DNA of 64,000 nucleotides from Nymphaea colorata (GCF_008831285.2 NC_045140.1:14867796-14931795); one strand, 5' to 3'; counted from the stretch's first letter, positions 11,961 to 24,579 are shown. Translations and numbers: made by a program. The notes: generated by a model from the sequence alone, not told the origin.

Positions 11961-14099
11961 CCTTCAAATATACGCCTTATAATTAATTAACCTCGCAAAC
12001 ATTGTCACACATAAGCAATCATTTCAAATTGAATTTTCAATAAAATCTAAATAATAACAAAAACTAAAACTATATTTTTATTAAAACTTAAATAGAATTC
12101 CTGAAAAATATGCGGTAGCAAGCTTCATAATGATATACCACCTATAAAACCTCCGAATGCGAAGAAAAAAATGAAACTAATTTTTTTAGGGCGCAAGAGC
12201 TAAGGTTTTATGTTGCACCAAACACGTGATTTTCAATCACCTCTGTGCTGCAAAATTGTGAAACAGGACGACTACGCTTCAGAATATTAGATACGGTGAC
12301 TATATCTGCAAAAATTGCGTAGTTTGACTTGGAATTATATATAGATTCAAATATGAAAATACAAAACTAATATATCTGATTTTTTTTACTGCATTAAAAA
12401 TCACATATTTGTTGGATTCTATAGAAAGCAATTAATCATATACGCCACCTGCATGCACATCTTCAATTTGATGCCTCGCTCTACTTCCATGATATTGCTA
12501 TTTCGGTTTCCCATGTACCGGTCAAGGGAGGTCTTCACAAACACATGAAAACTCACACTCAAAGCCTAGTTTCATACATGTTATATTCTGTTCATTCCCC
12601 TAAAAAATATCACGAGTACTTTTAGAAGAGAACTGCTTACTTTAGTAGTTTTTTTTGTTTTTCATTTGCCAATAGCAATAGCTTACTAAAGACAAAATCA
12701 AGAGAAAAAAAAAAAAAACTATTTGGTCATTGATGTTCTTAGAAGGACTAATTTGCTTTCAGTCCCAGCTGCTTAGCACATATCAATTTACAACTTTTTT
12801 TTTTTTTTCAATTTAAACGTAGCCTTTCCTGGTCACGATTGAATTGACGTAATCACGACCCAGCACTCTTAACCATCAAGCTGGCTCCTATAATTTGGCT
12901 ATACAGCTATTCATTTAGCCAATCCTCTTATAAATTCTCGAAGATTTCCAAGAATTTGATCGACTTTCTCATGGTAGGGGATTACAATTTCTGTTTCTCG
13001 ATAGTAAAGACATCATTATTCAAATGGCGATTGGGAGATTTAAGCTGCCATCTAGCTACTACTACACTCGCCCTATTACCAATGTAATGCTTTCGAGTAA
13101 ATGCCTTGTCTACTCAGGATGCTAGCGTAGTGTTCCAGTATCTCGTTTTTGATGCGAATCCGATTCTTATTTTAGTATCCAAGCTTTGATGGGATCCAAA
13201 TCTAATTGCAATGGGCATCGAAGTACAAAACATGTAGAAATTTGGATTTTGGACAAATCCTACCCAGTATCTAATCAGTCGAATAGGATAGCACTTGCAT
13301 TCGATCTTATGCATCCCTCTACAAATGTGCCGTCCCAAAGAGAAAAATCCGACTAATTTGACCAAAGAAGAACGCAGTTGATGAAACGTACTTGATTACA
13401 TATCATGGATAGTTAAAGCTAGTATATCCAAACACTTGACGGGTCCCACTACCCACCACAGAATTTTATTTTGAAACTAATTTCCTAGATGCATTTTGCT
13501 GTAGCAAGCTTTATATACATGATAAAACAAGAGAGAGAGAGATTTCACGAGTTCGTCTGCATGCCTTTCGATTTCTGCACTTTCATAAGCTTTCTAGTTT
13601 GCTCTTGTTATAAGCGATGAAAAGTTGAGAGGTTATACAAATAAAAGCGTCCTTGTCCAAGTGAATACCTTTTGAAGTCATAATTCTTAAGAAACCACAA
13701 TTGGCGTTCTCAGCCTGTAACCAGACGAACGCGTTCTAGTCTAAATGAGAAAAGCTTTGGTCGGAGTATCTTGTTTTGGCTTCCGCTTCTTAACAACATG
13801 CTGGGGAGCTGAGATTCGAAAACTTGAAAGCATTAGTCTGGTCGTCTTTGTTAGACCTTAATATTTCAATAAAGCATTTAAGTTATAATTTTGAAACTTA
13901 TGCGTGCAAAAGTTAGAACGATGTTCATTGTGTTCTAATTTTTGTTACAACTCATGGAAATCGTCGACGCCTAGAATTCGTTTGAGTGAGAGGAGAGGGG
14001 GAGGGGATCTTGTGTGTTTTGAACAAATAACGGTAAATATGGAATGGGTACTATTTAGCAGATGATGTATTTGGAGCATGAGTATCATTAACTGAATAA

Positions 14100-15208
14100 A
14101 GCGATGCGATATTTTAAATAAATGATTGGGTTGGAAAACAGAGAGAGAGAGAAAGAAGAGTAAGCGTTTGCTGCGACCGGAAAATCCCACAAAAATAAGA
14201 GAGAGAAAGAAAAGAAGAGAAAAGACCGAGAGAGAAAGGGAAAAAAATCGAGGGAGAGAGAGAAAGAGAAAGAGAGAAGGGTGGAGCAGATCAGCAAAAA
14301 GAGTGAGAAGGGGAGGACGACCGGAGAGAGCTCGAAGGTAAACGCGGAAACCCGACGAGGGATAGAATTCCTCTGGTGGGACGCCCTACGACCCCGCCCC
14401 TTCACACTCTGAAGCTCGGCATAGGTGAACCAAGGCGTCCTTGCCATCAATTCCTCTTCAAAGGTAGCGATTTATCTTCAATTTTGAATGCGCTTATCGT
14501 GTTCTCTCGAGATACCCATTCAACGCCTCTTTATGAAAGATCCTTTCCGTGTAGTGCATTTCTTTGTCGACCCACGGGAGATCAAGGATTTATGGGTCGT
14601 TCACTTTCTGCATTAATTTGTATATGAATGGGCTTCTGTAGTAGTTCAAGATAGGATTTATGGGTTTGAATGTGAAAAGGAAGAAAAAGATGTGTAAGTT
14701 TCAGAGAATGGGGTTTAGCTTGGGGGCAATCTTTGGTGATTGCAATTTTTAGATCCCAATTTCGACTCTGAGGATGTGAATTAGTGTCTTGAAGTAAGTT
14801 GGTAGTGCTAATTTTCTTTATGGCGCCAGTGGTGGTGGTCGGCTTTTATTAGTTTTCTGCATTATTGATCTGGGTGGTTTGGAGATTAGGGTTTGAATTT
14901 GGTTAACCGGCAAATAAGCCCTAGCTTGTGGAGAGTTCAGTGTTTTGGAAAGGAAGTTGGAACCTTCAATAAGATTTTCGGTTTGTGCGTTCACTGTTAG
15001 GGTTTTCAGCCGGTGAGTTGACGGTTGCTTTTAGTTGGGTTGGGTCGTTGGTCTCAATCTCGCTTTGTTTCAGAACTTCGGACAGTCTCCCTCAGTTTCA
15101 GAACTTCGACCTTTTGGGGTTTCGAGGAATTTGGTTGTGGAAGAGCATAAACCCTTTCTTCCAGTGGGAATTGCTGATCCGGAAGTTGTATGGGTTCCAA
15201 AATCTGAA
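14100..15208 (+). promoter_or_regulatory. ADA1 leader region with inferred 5' UTR intron
   Basis: A strongly GA-rich stretch (about 14137-14290) is typical of plant 5' leaders. Donor-like sites follow (CTCGAAG|GTAAAC at 14338 and TTCAAAG|GTAGCG at 14464). Next comes T-rich, stop-filled sequence, then acceptor-like sites GGTTTTCAG (ending 15009), TTTGTTTCAG (ending 15073) and CAGTTTCAG (ending 15101). I infer one leader intron of about 0.6-0.75 kb, but cannot choose between the sites. The phrase GTTTCAGAACTTCG occurs twice within 30 bp, giving two almost equal acceptors. Confidence 0.45.
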
Positions 15209-16483
15209 ATGCCACCCTCACAGCAGCATTCACGGATTAATCTTGCCGATTTGAAGGCTCAGATTGTGAAAAGGCTTGGACCAGACAAGGCGCAAAGATA
15301 CTTTAGTCATTTGACCAGATTGTTGAGTCAGAAAATTAGCAAAGTTGAGTTTGATAAACTATGTTACCTCACCATTGGACGGGAGAACCTCGCACTTCAC
15401 AATCAGTTCATACGATCAGTTCTCAAGAACGCTTGTCATGCAAAGGTGCCCCCTCCACCTCCCGTGCAGGACGCCACTGCATTGGTTGGTGGAGTAGCGA
15501 AGACATCTCAGAGTCCATCATTCAGTGCGCCGAATGCTGTTATTTTATCAAATGGGGATATACCGGGGTCTCCTCAGAAGGGAAGAACTCTTAAACGTGA
15601 TAGAAGACCCGTTGATCGACCAAGCCCCCTTGGCACCATTGAGAAAACAGAAATTGTTACTGCACATCGTGGAGATGGTAAGGAAGAAACTGTTCCAGGT
15701 GTTGCTGAGAATGGAGACATGTATCCATATGACCTCCAGAGGGCTGCCCATCATCTTCAAGGGCTTGCTGAGGAGCCAGATAATGAGCGGAGCAGTCCAA
15801 TGCTGCTTCCACCTATCAAGAGGGCAAGGCTGCAAAAGTCAACTCGTGATCAATTTCATGTAAATAACAAAGGTCTGACGGAAGTAGTAATAGAGGAAGA
15901 TGTTGAGCCAGTCCCTTCTGACCCCTTTCAATGTGGAAGCCCCATATGTGCTCCTTTGGGAATTCCCTTCTGCTCAGCTAGTTTAGGTGGTGCTCGCAAG
16001 GGCATGATTCGGAGCTTGTCTGATCTACCATCAGTAAGTAGTTATATGAGTTCTGTTGATGGCGGTGAACTATTGGATACAGAAACGTTGAAGAAGAAGA
16101 TGGAGCATATAGCAGAGGTTGAGGGTCTTCATGGCGTGACAATTGATTGTGCTAATTTGTTGAATAATGGGCTGGATGCCTACCTGAAAAGGTTGATACG
16201 GACATGTATAGAACTAGCAAAGGCAAGGGCAGGGAGCGAACAGACAAAAGCTGCAATCCAGAAGCAGCACATCTATGGGAAGGTTGCACAAGGAATTAAT
16301 GGCATGTGGCAAAACCACTTGCACAATCAAACTAACAATGTTTCAGCAGAAGGGATACGGAGCCAATCTCCAATATCTTTGCTGGACTTTAGAGTAGCTA
16401 TGAAGTTGAATCCACAACAATTAGGAGATGACTGGCCTTCATTGCTTGAGAAAATCTCTTTTCGCGGATTCGATGAAGAATAA
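15209..16483 (+). CDS. ADA1: ADA1 (Hfi1/TADA1-type) SAGA coactivator subunit
   Basis: Encodes 424 aa in one exon. It matches the plant ADA1 family, a structural subunit of the SAGA histone-acetyltransferase coactivator in the nucleus. Residues about 8-75 (from RINLADLKAQIVKRLG to about VLKNACHAK) form the conserved N-terminal block. A basic patch LKRDRRP near 130 may act as a nuclear signal. The region about 290-345, with LLNNGLDAYLKRLIRTC, corresponds to the histone-fold-like segment. The C-terminus (about 388-424), with LLDFRVAMKLNPQQLGDDW, is also family-conserved. Start: ATG 15209 is the first in-frame ATG; the open frame extends upstream to 15035, but only with a TTG and without family-like sequence. 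Length is near the plant norm. It faces the RING gene at 24.7-27.6 kb tail to tail. Confidence 0.93.
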   Translation: MPPSQQHSRINLADLKAQIVKRLGPDKAQRYFSHLTRLLSQKISKVEFDKLCYLTIGRENLALHNQFIRSVLKNACHAKVPPPPPVQDATALVGGVAKTSQSPSFSAPNAVILSNGDIPGSPQKGRTLKRDRRPVDRPSPLGTIEKTEIVTAHRGDGKEETVPGVAENGDMYPYDLQRAAHHLQGLAEEPDNERSSPMLLPPIKRARLQKSTRDQFHVNNKGLTEVVIEEDVEPVPSDPFQCGSPICAPLGIPFCSASLGGARKGMIRSLSDLPSVSSYMSSVDGGELLDTETLKKKMEHIAEVEGLHGVTIDCANLLNNGLDAYLKRLIRTCIELAKARAGSEQTKAAIQKQHIYGKVAQGINGMWQNHLHNQTNNVSAEGIRSQSPISLLDFRVAMKLNPQQLGDDWPSLLEKISFRGFDEE

Positions 16484-16621
16484 GTGTCTAGAACTTTAAT
16501 TCATTTCCAACAAGGTTGTGGCTGAGGCTGTCACCTTCAACTGACAGTAATTGTTAGCCTATGTGTTGATGGTGAATTGCCTCTCATTATTGGGGAAAAT
16601 GAAATGCTCCCTGTGGTTCAG

Positions 16622-17052
16622 TTTCTTCTTCTTATGACACTTAACAAATGAATGAATGTGAAGATTTTATTAGCTCAGAAGGGAGTGTTTGGCCAACTGC
16701 TTCTTCTTATTATGACACTTAACAAATGGATGAATGGGAAGATTTTATTAGCTCAGAAGGGAGTGTTCGGCCAACTGGAGAGGTACCTGCTCAATTAAGA
16801 AAACTCGGTGCCTGCAACAAAAAAGGGACCCTCAGCATGTTCCTTCATTTGGTTGCATTGTTGCATGTTCCTTCTGGTTCAGTTTCTGCTTCTTATGACA
16901 CTTAACAAAAGATTCAATGTGAAGATTTTATTAGCTCAGAAGGGAGTGCAGCCAACTGGAGAGGTACCTGCTCAATTAAGAAAACACTGTATCTGCAACA
17001 AAAAAGGGAACTTCAGCATGTTCCCTCATTTGGTTGCCTTGTTGTATGTTTA
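16622..17052. repeat. imperfect repeat array behind ADA1
   Basis: A segment containing TTATGACACTTAACAAA and GATTTTATTAGCTCAGAAGG occurs three times, starting near 16622, 16700 and 16881. The last two copies belong to a longer unit of about 175 bp that also carries GAGAGGTACCTGCTCAATTA and TTCAGCATG-like words (about 16700-16870 and 16881-17052). The array starts about 140 bp after the ADA1 stop, so it is probably in the 3' UTR or just beyond it. Confidence 0.85.
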
Positions 17053-17984
17053 GAATTTACTTGAGAGTCTCTCAATCACCGCAGATCTTGGGATCTAAAT
17101 TTATGTAATTTAACAGCAATTAAAGAGGAAAAAGGCTGAAAGCTTTGCAAGAGATGATTTTGTTCAATCAAGAGGTGCTTTCCTTTCAATAGGATCGCAG
17201 TGTTGCTGTATGTATTGCCAAGTCTGGGGATTGCTTGGGTGGTTCATTTGAGAAATTGCTAAAGAAATTTCATTTGATCTACCCAATTGGTCATCAACTC
17301 AGAATTCTAAACCTCTCATATCAATTCTATCTTCTCCTCAAAATGAATGATTCATTTTCTATTTCCTGAAATATTGATTCTTTCTCTTTTAGATCTTTTA
17401 CATTCTTGAATAGGGAGGTCACTTTTGATTTAATATCATATATTTCTTGCCATTCAACATTCTGATCTAAGCCACATGGACTTTTTAAATTTCTGGCACC
17501 CACACCCCGCAGCTGTGTGAAATAGATTCTGATATATGGCACTCATGACACATGTGCGTTGTAACATTGATGTATGTGTGGCTCATCAACTTGGGTGCAT
17601 GTGTGGCACTCCAGTTGTGCTAGAAAATCTGCCGTCAGATTTGTTGTTTATTATTCACTAAACAGCAATTCTTCTTTTTCTTTTTTGGATACATGTAGGG
17701 CTTTTGGAATATGAGCATTTGAGAAATATGAGTATCAATACGAACTGACTTCAACCTCTTATCTTGTAATTCTTGGACATGTATGACGACTGCAGATTTT
17801 AAAAGGAGTTAATTTCTGTCCGCTCAAGAAAGTAACTGCAACTTAATTTTTCTTGTTTTAAAGGTTTTCCTCTGGTCTAGTAGAGTTATTTTTCTCAAGA
17901 AATTCTTGTGTTGTTTCCTGATGCCATTGTTCTCTTTATTATTTTCTCCTATGTGTATCATCTCTTCATTTCATAGTTGGCAAA

Positions 17985-18370
17985 CCCTGCAAGCTGACTC
18001 GGGAATTGCCTCAGTCGATTCATATCACCAAGATCTTTGGTGATGAGTCAAGTACTGACCTAAACACAATCAAATGTTAAAGTACTCCGATATTGGTCAT
18101 CTGAACGGTTAGGAATCACCTGATTCTGGACTGTTTCATTCAGCACCAATCCTGACTATTATTCAGCATCACTAAGAAACAGTCTATAGTTGTGTATCAT
18201 AAATAAACTAATCTAATGCACGTGAGTTATTATTTGAAACTATAGTTATTTGATTCAGTCATTTGTTATTTTATAAATATGTTCAATTTCTTCATCATTT
18301 TGTAGTAAAATCATACTATAACAATTTGTAACTTGACCTGGACAAGCCGTTGAGTCAACTTGCTGACCTC
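17985..18370. mobile_element. possible MITE with degenerate inverted ends
   Basis: The left end reads CTGCAAGCTGACTCGGG and the right end, on the opposite strand, reads GTCAGCAAGTTGACTCAACGG, giving partly matching inverted termini about 385 bp apart. There are no coding regions between them. No target duplication could be fixed, so this is a weak call. Confidence 0.3.
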
Positions 18371-20936
18371 TGACACAGTAGTTGGTCGATCCAAGTCCAG
18401 TTCACAGGTTAGCCAACCATGTTTATTGCTGGTGCTGTGATTTTGTATGAGAGAGAGGAATGTTTCCTCATGGAATTTAACCACTGGAGTTCAGTTCTGT
18501 TCTATTTTTCTGCTATGGAAAATCAACATTGAAAGTGTGTCTAAAACACCTGCATGAATGGGTCTAATTTGAGAAGGTCAATTTGTTCCTGGAGTTGGAT
18601 TTATCAACAGGCTCTGGTTATGTTGGAATCGCTGTTTCAACAACGCCCATGTTCATATTTATTTTGGATTGTTTAACTAACTGTGTCATTCAGGAATTGT
18701 TCAGTTTTGTGTGTTGCTTTTTTCATATTTCTGGTAGTTCTTTTGCACTTTTTTCTGTTACTTAAAGCTCATTGCATCATATGCTAATGTTTCATTTTTA
18801 TTGCAGATACTTTCATTTCCTCTTTTGTGAAACCTGCACCAGGTTATTCTTCTTTCATTCTTTGTGCACTATGTGAGTGCTCCATCTGATACAACTAGGA
18901 CATCCAAAAGAGAATGGCTTTCAAGAGTGATCATGCATAGTTTTAAATTCAGAAAATTAGGGAAGCGAAGGGAATAGAGCAAAAAATTGGATCTGGAAAG
19001 CTTTGAAACTTTTAGCTGAACCAATGAACAAAGAATAGAGGCTAATCTGGTCCGTGCTTCACAAGCTTGTACCTCTAACCCTGGACAGGTGATGCTTGAC
19101 TCGAGTCTCAGGGATGCTTCATTAACTTGGGGTGAGTTAGGTGTTAGGATCCTAATTTTTTATTGTCAGCAAAACGAATGAACCTTGAAATAGTACTAAC
19201 TTTGAGCTATAAAACCACCGAAACAAGCACCAGGCATCAATAATTAACCTGTAGAAATATGTACGACTGATTTTCAAAAAAGGATTGAAAAACTCGGCAG
19301 GTCCCTCTAAACTTATCAAGATAAGCACCATGGTTGTGGAGCTCTTGATCTCGAAGTTCCTATGCCAAGCCCTCAACCAAGTGGATGAAATGCTTGTTAG
19401 CAAGTACTTGTATATGCTTGATTGTCGGCAGTTGTGTTTAACCATGTTTTCTTCTTTATGTATCTTACATGTCTGTTGTTATGCATAATGCACAAGAAGG
19501 ATAACGTAAGGGGCACACCCTCTTGTCTCTCCTAATAAGAAGGCCCTGCTCAAAATCAAGCCACTTATGTGCAGGGTGAACTCAGGTGAAAGCCCCAACT
19601 GCCTTCCCTTATGAGACCTGCCAAGTGAAAGCTATTGGGTGGTGCGTGCAAAGGTGCAGGCATGCATCTTTTTGGAGATTGAAATACATAAAGGAATGCG
19701 AGCACAAACACAAGATGGAAATAACATGAAAGGCATCCTTAAATCTTTTTCACTTTTTTATGTTGTTGAGGATATCATGCTTTCACATTAATATGAAAAT
19801 ACTTTAGTACTGAAAAGGTTCCATCCGATCAATCACAGTGAGATAGATCATAGATGATATTGCCAGACGTGAAATATGATTTGACTTTTACTGGAATGCT
19901 TTTGGGTCCATGTATGATGTGTGGTTTGTATTTGTAGTTAGTATATTATTGGTACGACTTCACATTTCAAAGTATCCTAACCAAATTTTTGATGTCAAGT
20001 CTGGTGTAAGCTGCCGGCTGCGGGAAACTTGTAAAGTTGCTCCTACACTCACACATGGGCATGCAAATCATGCTATGCATCGACCAAATATTGATACAGT
20101 CATAAAAGCAAAATGAATCCGTTGCATCATATTCAGATCATTTATCCATATTATAGTTTATTGCTTTCATGGTCTCCTGAGTATAATACTCCCTAATCAC
20201 TTGTTCACAGTGTATAAGCTTTAAGCTAAACTGCTGGTGTTAATATTGGGAGTGTTGCAACTGAAAAATGCCTTCTTCCTGATGAAATAGAAGGGTGCCA
20301 TCTAAGCAACAGGTTGGCTTAAGCTTAATGAGCTACTTGGACTAACCTCTTCCTCACCTGTCTGGCCTTTTAACCTGCATAATCCAGTTAATATCTAGGT
20401 TGGTAGGAGAAGGCAACCATGACAAATAAATGTGAGTTAATTGTTGATGGTGCCTGTGGCACAGGATCTTAATTAAGTGAAGTTAAGAATCTATTGGCAG
20501 TAGAATTTAGCTAAATGACATTTCATTGGTAATTATTACTATAACCTTTACAGTTCTCTGTTCTAGCAGCCAAGTTACATAATTATGATTCTGAACTAGC
20601 AGCATTTCATCTTAAGGAGTAGAACCAGAACCAGGGAACTAACTTTTCCTTATCCTTCTTTCTCTTCCCCTTGTTATAGTCTGGATCCTTCTTTTTTTTT
20701 TTTTTTGGACTCGTACAAGCAGAAAAAGTACATGAGAAAATATGACGAGTGACTGTTTTTCATCTCACACTTCAGTCATGTTATGTTCTGTTTGGTTACT
20801 GTATATTTGTAGTTTTGCATTGATTAGGATGCATCCTAAAGAAATATGTGGGAAACTAAGAAGATGCAGCATTCATAATCTGGTAAATCTTAATAGCCAA
20901 TTTTTGTTGAATTTATAATTTGAAAACATATGTTAC

Positions 20937-21110
20937 CTGCTTAATGTTAGCAGCCACAGAGACATGGCTCTTGGGCAGCTGCACCCTTATTGACATGTCC
21001 TGATACATGGCTGCATTAGGCACACGGCAGACAGTCAGCAATGTGTTGGGTGCAGTGGAACTTGTTTGGTCCAAAATTTTTTCCTTCTTAGCCCCTTCTT
21101 CTCTCAATCT
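20937..21110 (-). pseudogene. possible orphan exon fragment
   Basis: A minus-strand frame of about 58 codons includes ILDQTSSTAPNTLLTVCRV and ends QLPKSHVSVAANIKQ next to a donor-like AAGCAG|GTAACA. The composition is protein-like and the splice donor is plausible. I see no neighbouring exon and recognise no family. It may be a transposed gene fragment. Confidence 0.25.
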
Positions 21111-21241
21111 TGTTGGTTCTAACTTCTAAAATTTTCTTTTGAAGTTTGAGTATAAAGCCAAGTCAGTTGGTTGCAATCCTCTTTATTCCTCCGTCTTTAA
21201 GGATGGCTCTCTCTCCTGTGACCCTACCTGGCGGAAGACTG

Positions 21242-21260
21242 CTCTCTCTCTCTCTCTCTC
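21242..21260. repeat. CT microsatellite
   Basis: A run of about nine CT units. Confidence 0.9.
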
Positions 21261-21428
21261 CAAGGGCAAAAGAGCCGCTGGATTGTCCATAACTTCTGTG
21301 TGTTTTAGTGAAATGGAATTGAGTTTTGCATACTTTAGTAAGTTATTTTATTTGCTTATCAGTTTATGAATTATGATTTACAATTCATTAATGTGTTGCT
21401 GGTCTGCATATCACTCAAATAGTAACCT

Positions 21429-21859
21429 GCAGTCATGCAAAATGTCATATTTAATGAGGCAATAACCTTTGCCACAACAAGGAAGGTACAAAAAAAATGT
21501 AAGACAAATTTTTCATTTCATCCACATAAGAGAGTTTTCAGCACACCTGATCACCAGCTTTGATGAAAACCTGTAAGGTTCAGAGCACACCTGACCTCCA
21601 ACTTTATTGAAAACCTGAAAGGTTCAGAGATCTGAACCTTTCAGGTTTTCATCAAAGTTGGTGATCAGGTTTGCTGAAAACCCTCTTATGTGGATGACAT
21701 GGATCTGAACCTTTCAGGTTTTCAATAAAATTGGTGATCAGGTTTGTTGAAAACCCTCTTATGTGGATGACATGGAACATTTGTCTTGCATTCTTTTGTA
21801 CCTTCCTGGTTGTGGCAAAGGTTACTGCCTCATTCAATAATGACATTTTCCATGACTGC
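21429..21859. repeat. 431-bp foldback (long inverted repeat)
   Basis: The two arms are near-perfect reverse complements. The ends are GCAGTCATGCAAAATGTCA (21429-21447) and TGACATTTTCCATGACTGC (21841-21859). At the centre, AAAACCTGAAAGGTTCAGA (21610-21628) faces its exact complement at 21631-21649 across a 2-bp spacer. The right arm holds a 73-bp tandem duplication (21631-21703, 21704-21776); the left arm has one full copy and one partial. A transcript would fold into a long hairpin with a minimal loop. It could be a MITE or foldback element, or a young inverted duplication feeding small-RNA production. No clear target duplication is visible. Confidence 0.88.
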
Positions 21860-24048
21860 AAGAGTAGAGTGCTTTGCTGAGAGCAAGAGATTCATGGGTT
21901 TGAATCTCTCGGCCGGTTTGTGGAAAGCAGAAAGTCAGGCCTTGGCTATCACTCTTTTTCTTTATCATCTATGGAATGAGACCCCTTGATTTTTCCATCG
22001 AAGGTGGAACCAGAAATCGACTGGTGAAGATACGGAATACAGCATTGATATCATCTTGATATTTTCAAAAAGATTGCGCCTGTTATCCGAGGCTGTTTTT
22101 GTTGTTGACATCTTAACATGTTCTGCATGCTATATGCATTAAAAAGTCAAATAGTTTGATTGGGCTAGAAATTTTTATTCAATTAGAAAATGAATACTTG
22201 ATTTTTCCTTCTGATCATTCAAATTCTTGGGGAACCTTTTAAACTTGAAGCTTCTACACATCTCCTTGTTCATTTGATCAAGTACCCTTCTTAGGTAAGT
22301 TTTCTAGCTTTAAGCATGTTCACTAGTTATTCCTTTTGAAATTCTGTCAGTTTGGCTTCATCCATTATGCTTCTTAATGTTTATCCCACGGCGAAAAGAA
22401 GAAAGCCGTGCGCGATGGTCCTCATCCCGTTATATTAACGGTTAGCCGTATTTGGGAGCCAGTTTGGTCGTTCATCTTTTTAGATTCTGCCTTTGAATGA
22501 TGCCCATCTTGTCAGGCTACTTAAGAAGATTGGATGTTGGGAAATGATTCTTGAATCTCCCTACCTTTTATCTACGCGCTCTTTTAAAAGGTCGTGATGA
22601 ATTTTTAGTCAAAAGTAATATTCGATTAAAAGTAATGGTAGCCCACCTGAATCAATAGCCATGCGCAGGTCATTTGAAAATATGGTAGGCGAGATATTCA
22701 CCTAGACTGTCTAATTTTGTGTAGAAATCTGAATAAAGATTTCACAGGTATCAAAATCGTAGACTAAGTTTTTTTTTTTTTTTTTATTTCTCCCTTGTTT
22801 CCGTTTCCGGCTAAAAATCGCGTTGTGGAATGTCTGGCGCTGAAGATCTCTCAGAAAATATTTCGATCGGACGGGAAGGTGTTCTCCCTTCGACCTTTCC
22901 ATTATGCCGACCTACTGAAGCTATATTGCCTTAACTGTATCCAAATGTGAGCGTCTCCATCTGTGCATATGACATCGCAATAACGGCAGGAAAGGCTTAT
23001 TCTCTTGAAAAAGCTTGATTTGTCCACCATGGGAGAAGCTCATAAGAAAGGTCCCAAGAAATTGACTGATACAGATCCCTTACAGCTACGCCGGAACGTT
23101 TCTAGATAACTCCCCTCGGTCCTTCCAGTCAAATTCGACTGCAATTTTGTGTTTGGCTTGACTTGAGACAATGTGCGGCACTGATTTTAAATTTTTAGAG
23201 GAGTATAATCCTTTTCGCGATGTGATAAAGAAATTGATGGCCACATGTATATGGGCGTTTTTTAATTATTTTCCAAATTTAGTCCTCCGTAAGATTGATC
23301 TGTTGGGTTTGCTAGAATAGAGGCTTGAAAAACATCAAACTCTGTGTGTGTATAGATGTGACAGCACCAGTTCAAACTCTTGTTACAGAGAAGGAAAAAA
23401 GTGTCGGAGTAGCAAGCTGTACTGTAAATATTTATATAAGCACCATAAAAGTTTGCTAACCAATACACCATATATTTCAATGTTCATCAGCACGTATTTT
23501 CTTAATTTTGAATTTAAAATAAAACATTTATGTTGATTTAGAAGACACAATAAAGGACTTTGTCCTTGTACTGTATCGCCAAGGGTTCGGTAAGATATTT
23601 ATGGCCAACCATTATCCAACGCGAGCCAATAACATTGATAGTGAATCAGTCTTACATTGGGACTGATTTATTAGTCTCCATATTTTCTTGGAATATATCA
23701 ATGGTTGGGTGGAAAGATGGCTGTGTGAAGGCAAAATTAAAAGAGCAAACAAAACAGAAAAAAACAGAAATAAAATGGGAAAAACCAACCTTTCACACAC
23801 ACCTATGTAAACCTTTATAGTTTGATGCACCATCGTTTTATGTGCCTATGTTTTTCCTTTTTCGACTTTATGACCTCCTTTTCCGGCTTAATGTGTTGCA
23901 AGTGTTTTACCTTGCACGATTAGAATACACCCAATTAGATATGCCAGGTCCCAAAGCAAGTAGAGGTCAGAGCCCTTCAACGGCAGAAGAGTATGCCTTC
24001 CGCAGTTTCACACCCAGAGGAACTTATCTAAATAAAAATTAAGAAAAC

Positions 24049-24088
<40 letters not shown>

Positions 24089-24573
24089 GTCTGCCGGCAG
24101 GGACGCAGGGTCTGGTTGGTAATTCGGACATTTGCAGCAAAAGGAACCAGTCATTGGAGACGTTTGATGTCCTTACATACACCGCATCAACTTTTTAATG
24201 CGGAAAGCGTGAGCTGAGAGCATGCAACCACGAATACACGCACACGTCGAAAACCGTCCGAGTCTCGGCCATGAGCAGAGTTGGATGCTGGTCCAGCATT
24301 AACGAGAACAAAATTGATAGGACATGGACCTACCTGCTTCCATCACAACAATTCGCTCCCCCCCACCCTTCTCTCGAAAGCGAGCGGTTGGCACTACCTC
24401 AGCCGCTCTCATCCATTTTCCAGATGTGGACCGAGTCGTCAATCTAATGATGAACAGTCCAGTGATATATGCATCTCCCATCAACCAAAAAAGGCCCACT
24501 CCAGGGTGAACTTTTCCATGTTTATATTTTCAGAAGACCCCAATTTGAGGCACAAATTTCAGTTACAAGGCAG
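21860..24573. other. intergenic, no gene seen
   Basis: No recognisable coding or RNA gene. It contains a T-tract near 22770-22787 and a TA microsatellite at 24052-24085. Open frames are short and have no recognisable domains. Confidence 0.5.
24052..24085. repeat. TA microsatellite
   Basis: An uninterrupted run of about 17 TA units. Confidence 0.93.
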
Positions 24574-24579
24574 TTTATT
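24574..24579 (-). terminator. candidate poly(A) signal of RING gene
   Basis: TTTATT on the plus strand is AATAAA on the minus strand, about 82 bp beyond the RING gene stop codon. Position and sequence fit a plant near-upstream polyadenylation element. It is the only perfect match close by. Confidence 0.4.

Larger units (their letters stand above)
9201..13950. other. intergenic, AT-rich, repeat relics
   Basis: No intact gene seen. It holds a possible LTR relic (about 9857-10400), a broken exon-like segment on the minus strand (11033-11390), a GA microsatellite and several A/T homopolymers. The short open frames show no recognisable domain. Confidence 0.5.
17053..21428. other. intergenic between ADA1 and foldback
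   Basis: No intact gene seen. Relics: a possible MITE at about 17985-18370, an exon-like frame on the minus strand at 20937-21110, and a CT microsatellite at 21242-21260. The rest is AT-rich with many stops in all frames. Confidence 0.5.

Noticed and set aside
13114..13365. 83-codon minus-strand frame
   Set aside because: The DNA reads like dispersed repeat sequence (AATCCGATTC, GGATCCAAATCTAATTG words) and the translation has no domain.
15035..15208. 58-codon upstream extension of ADA1
   Set aside because: The frame starts only with TTG, has no in-frame ATG before 15209, and does not resemble the family N-terminus. Part of it probably lies in the leader intron.
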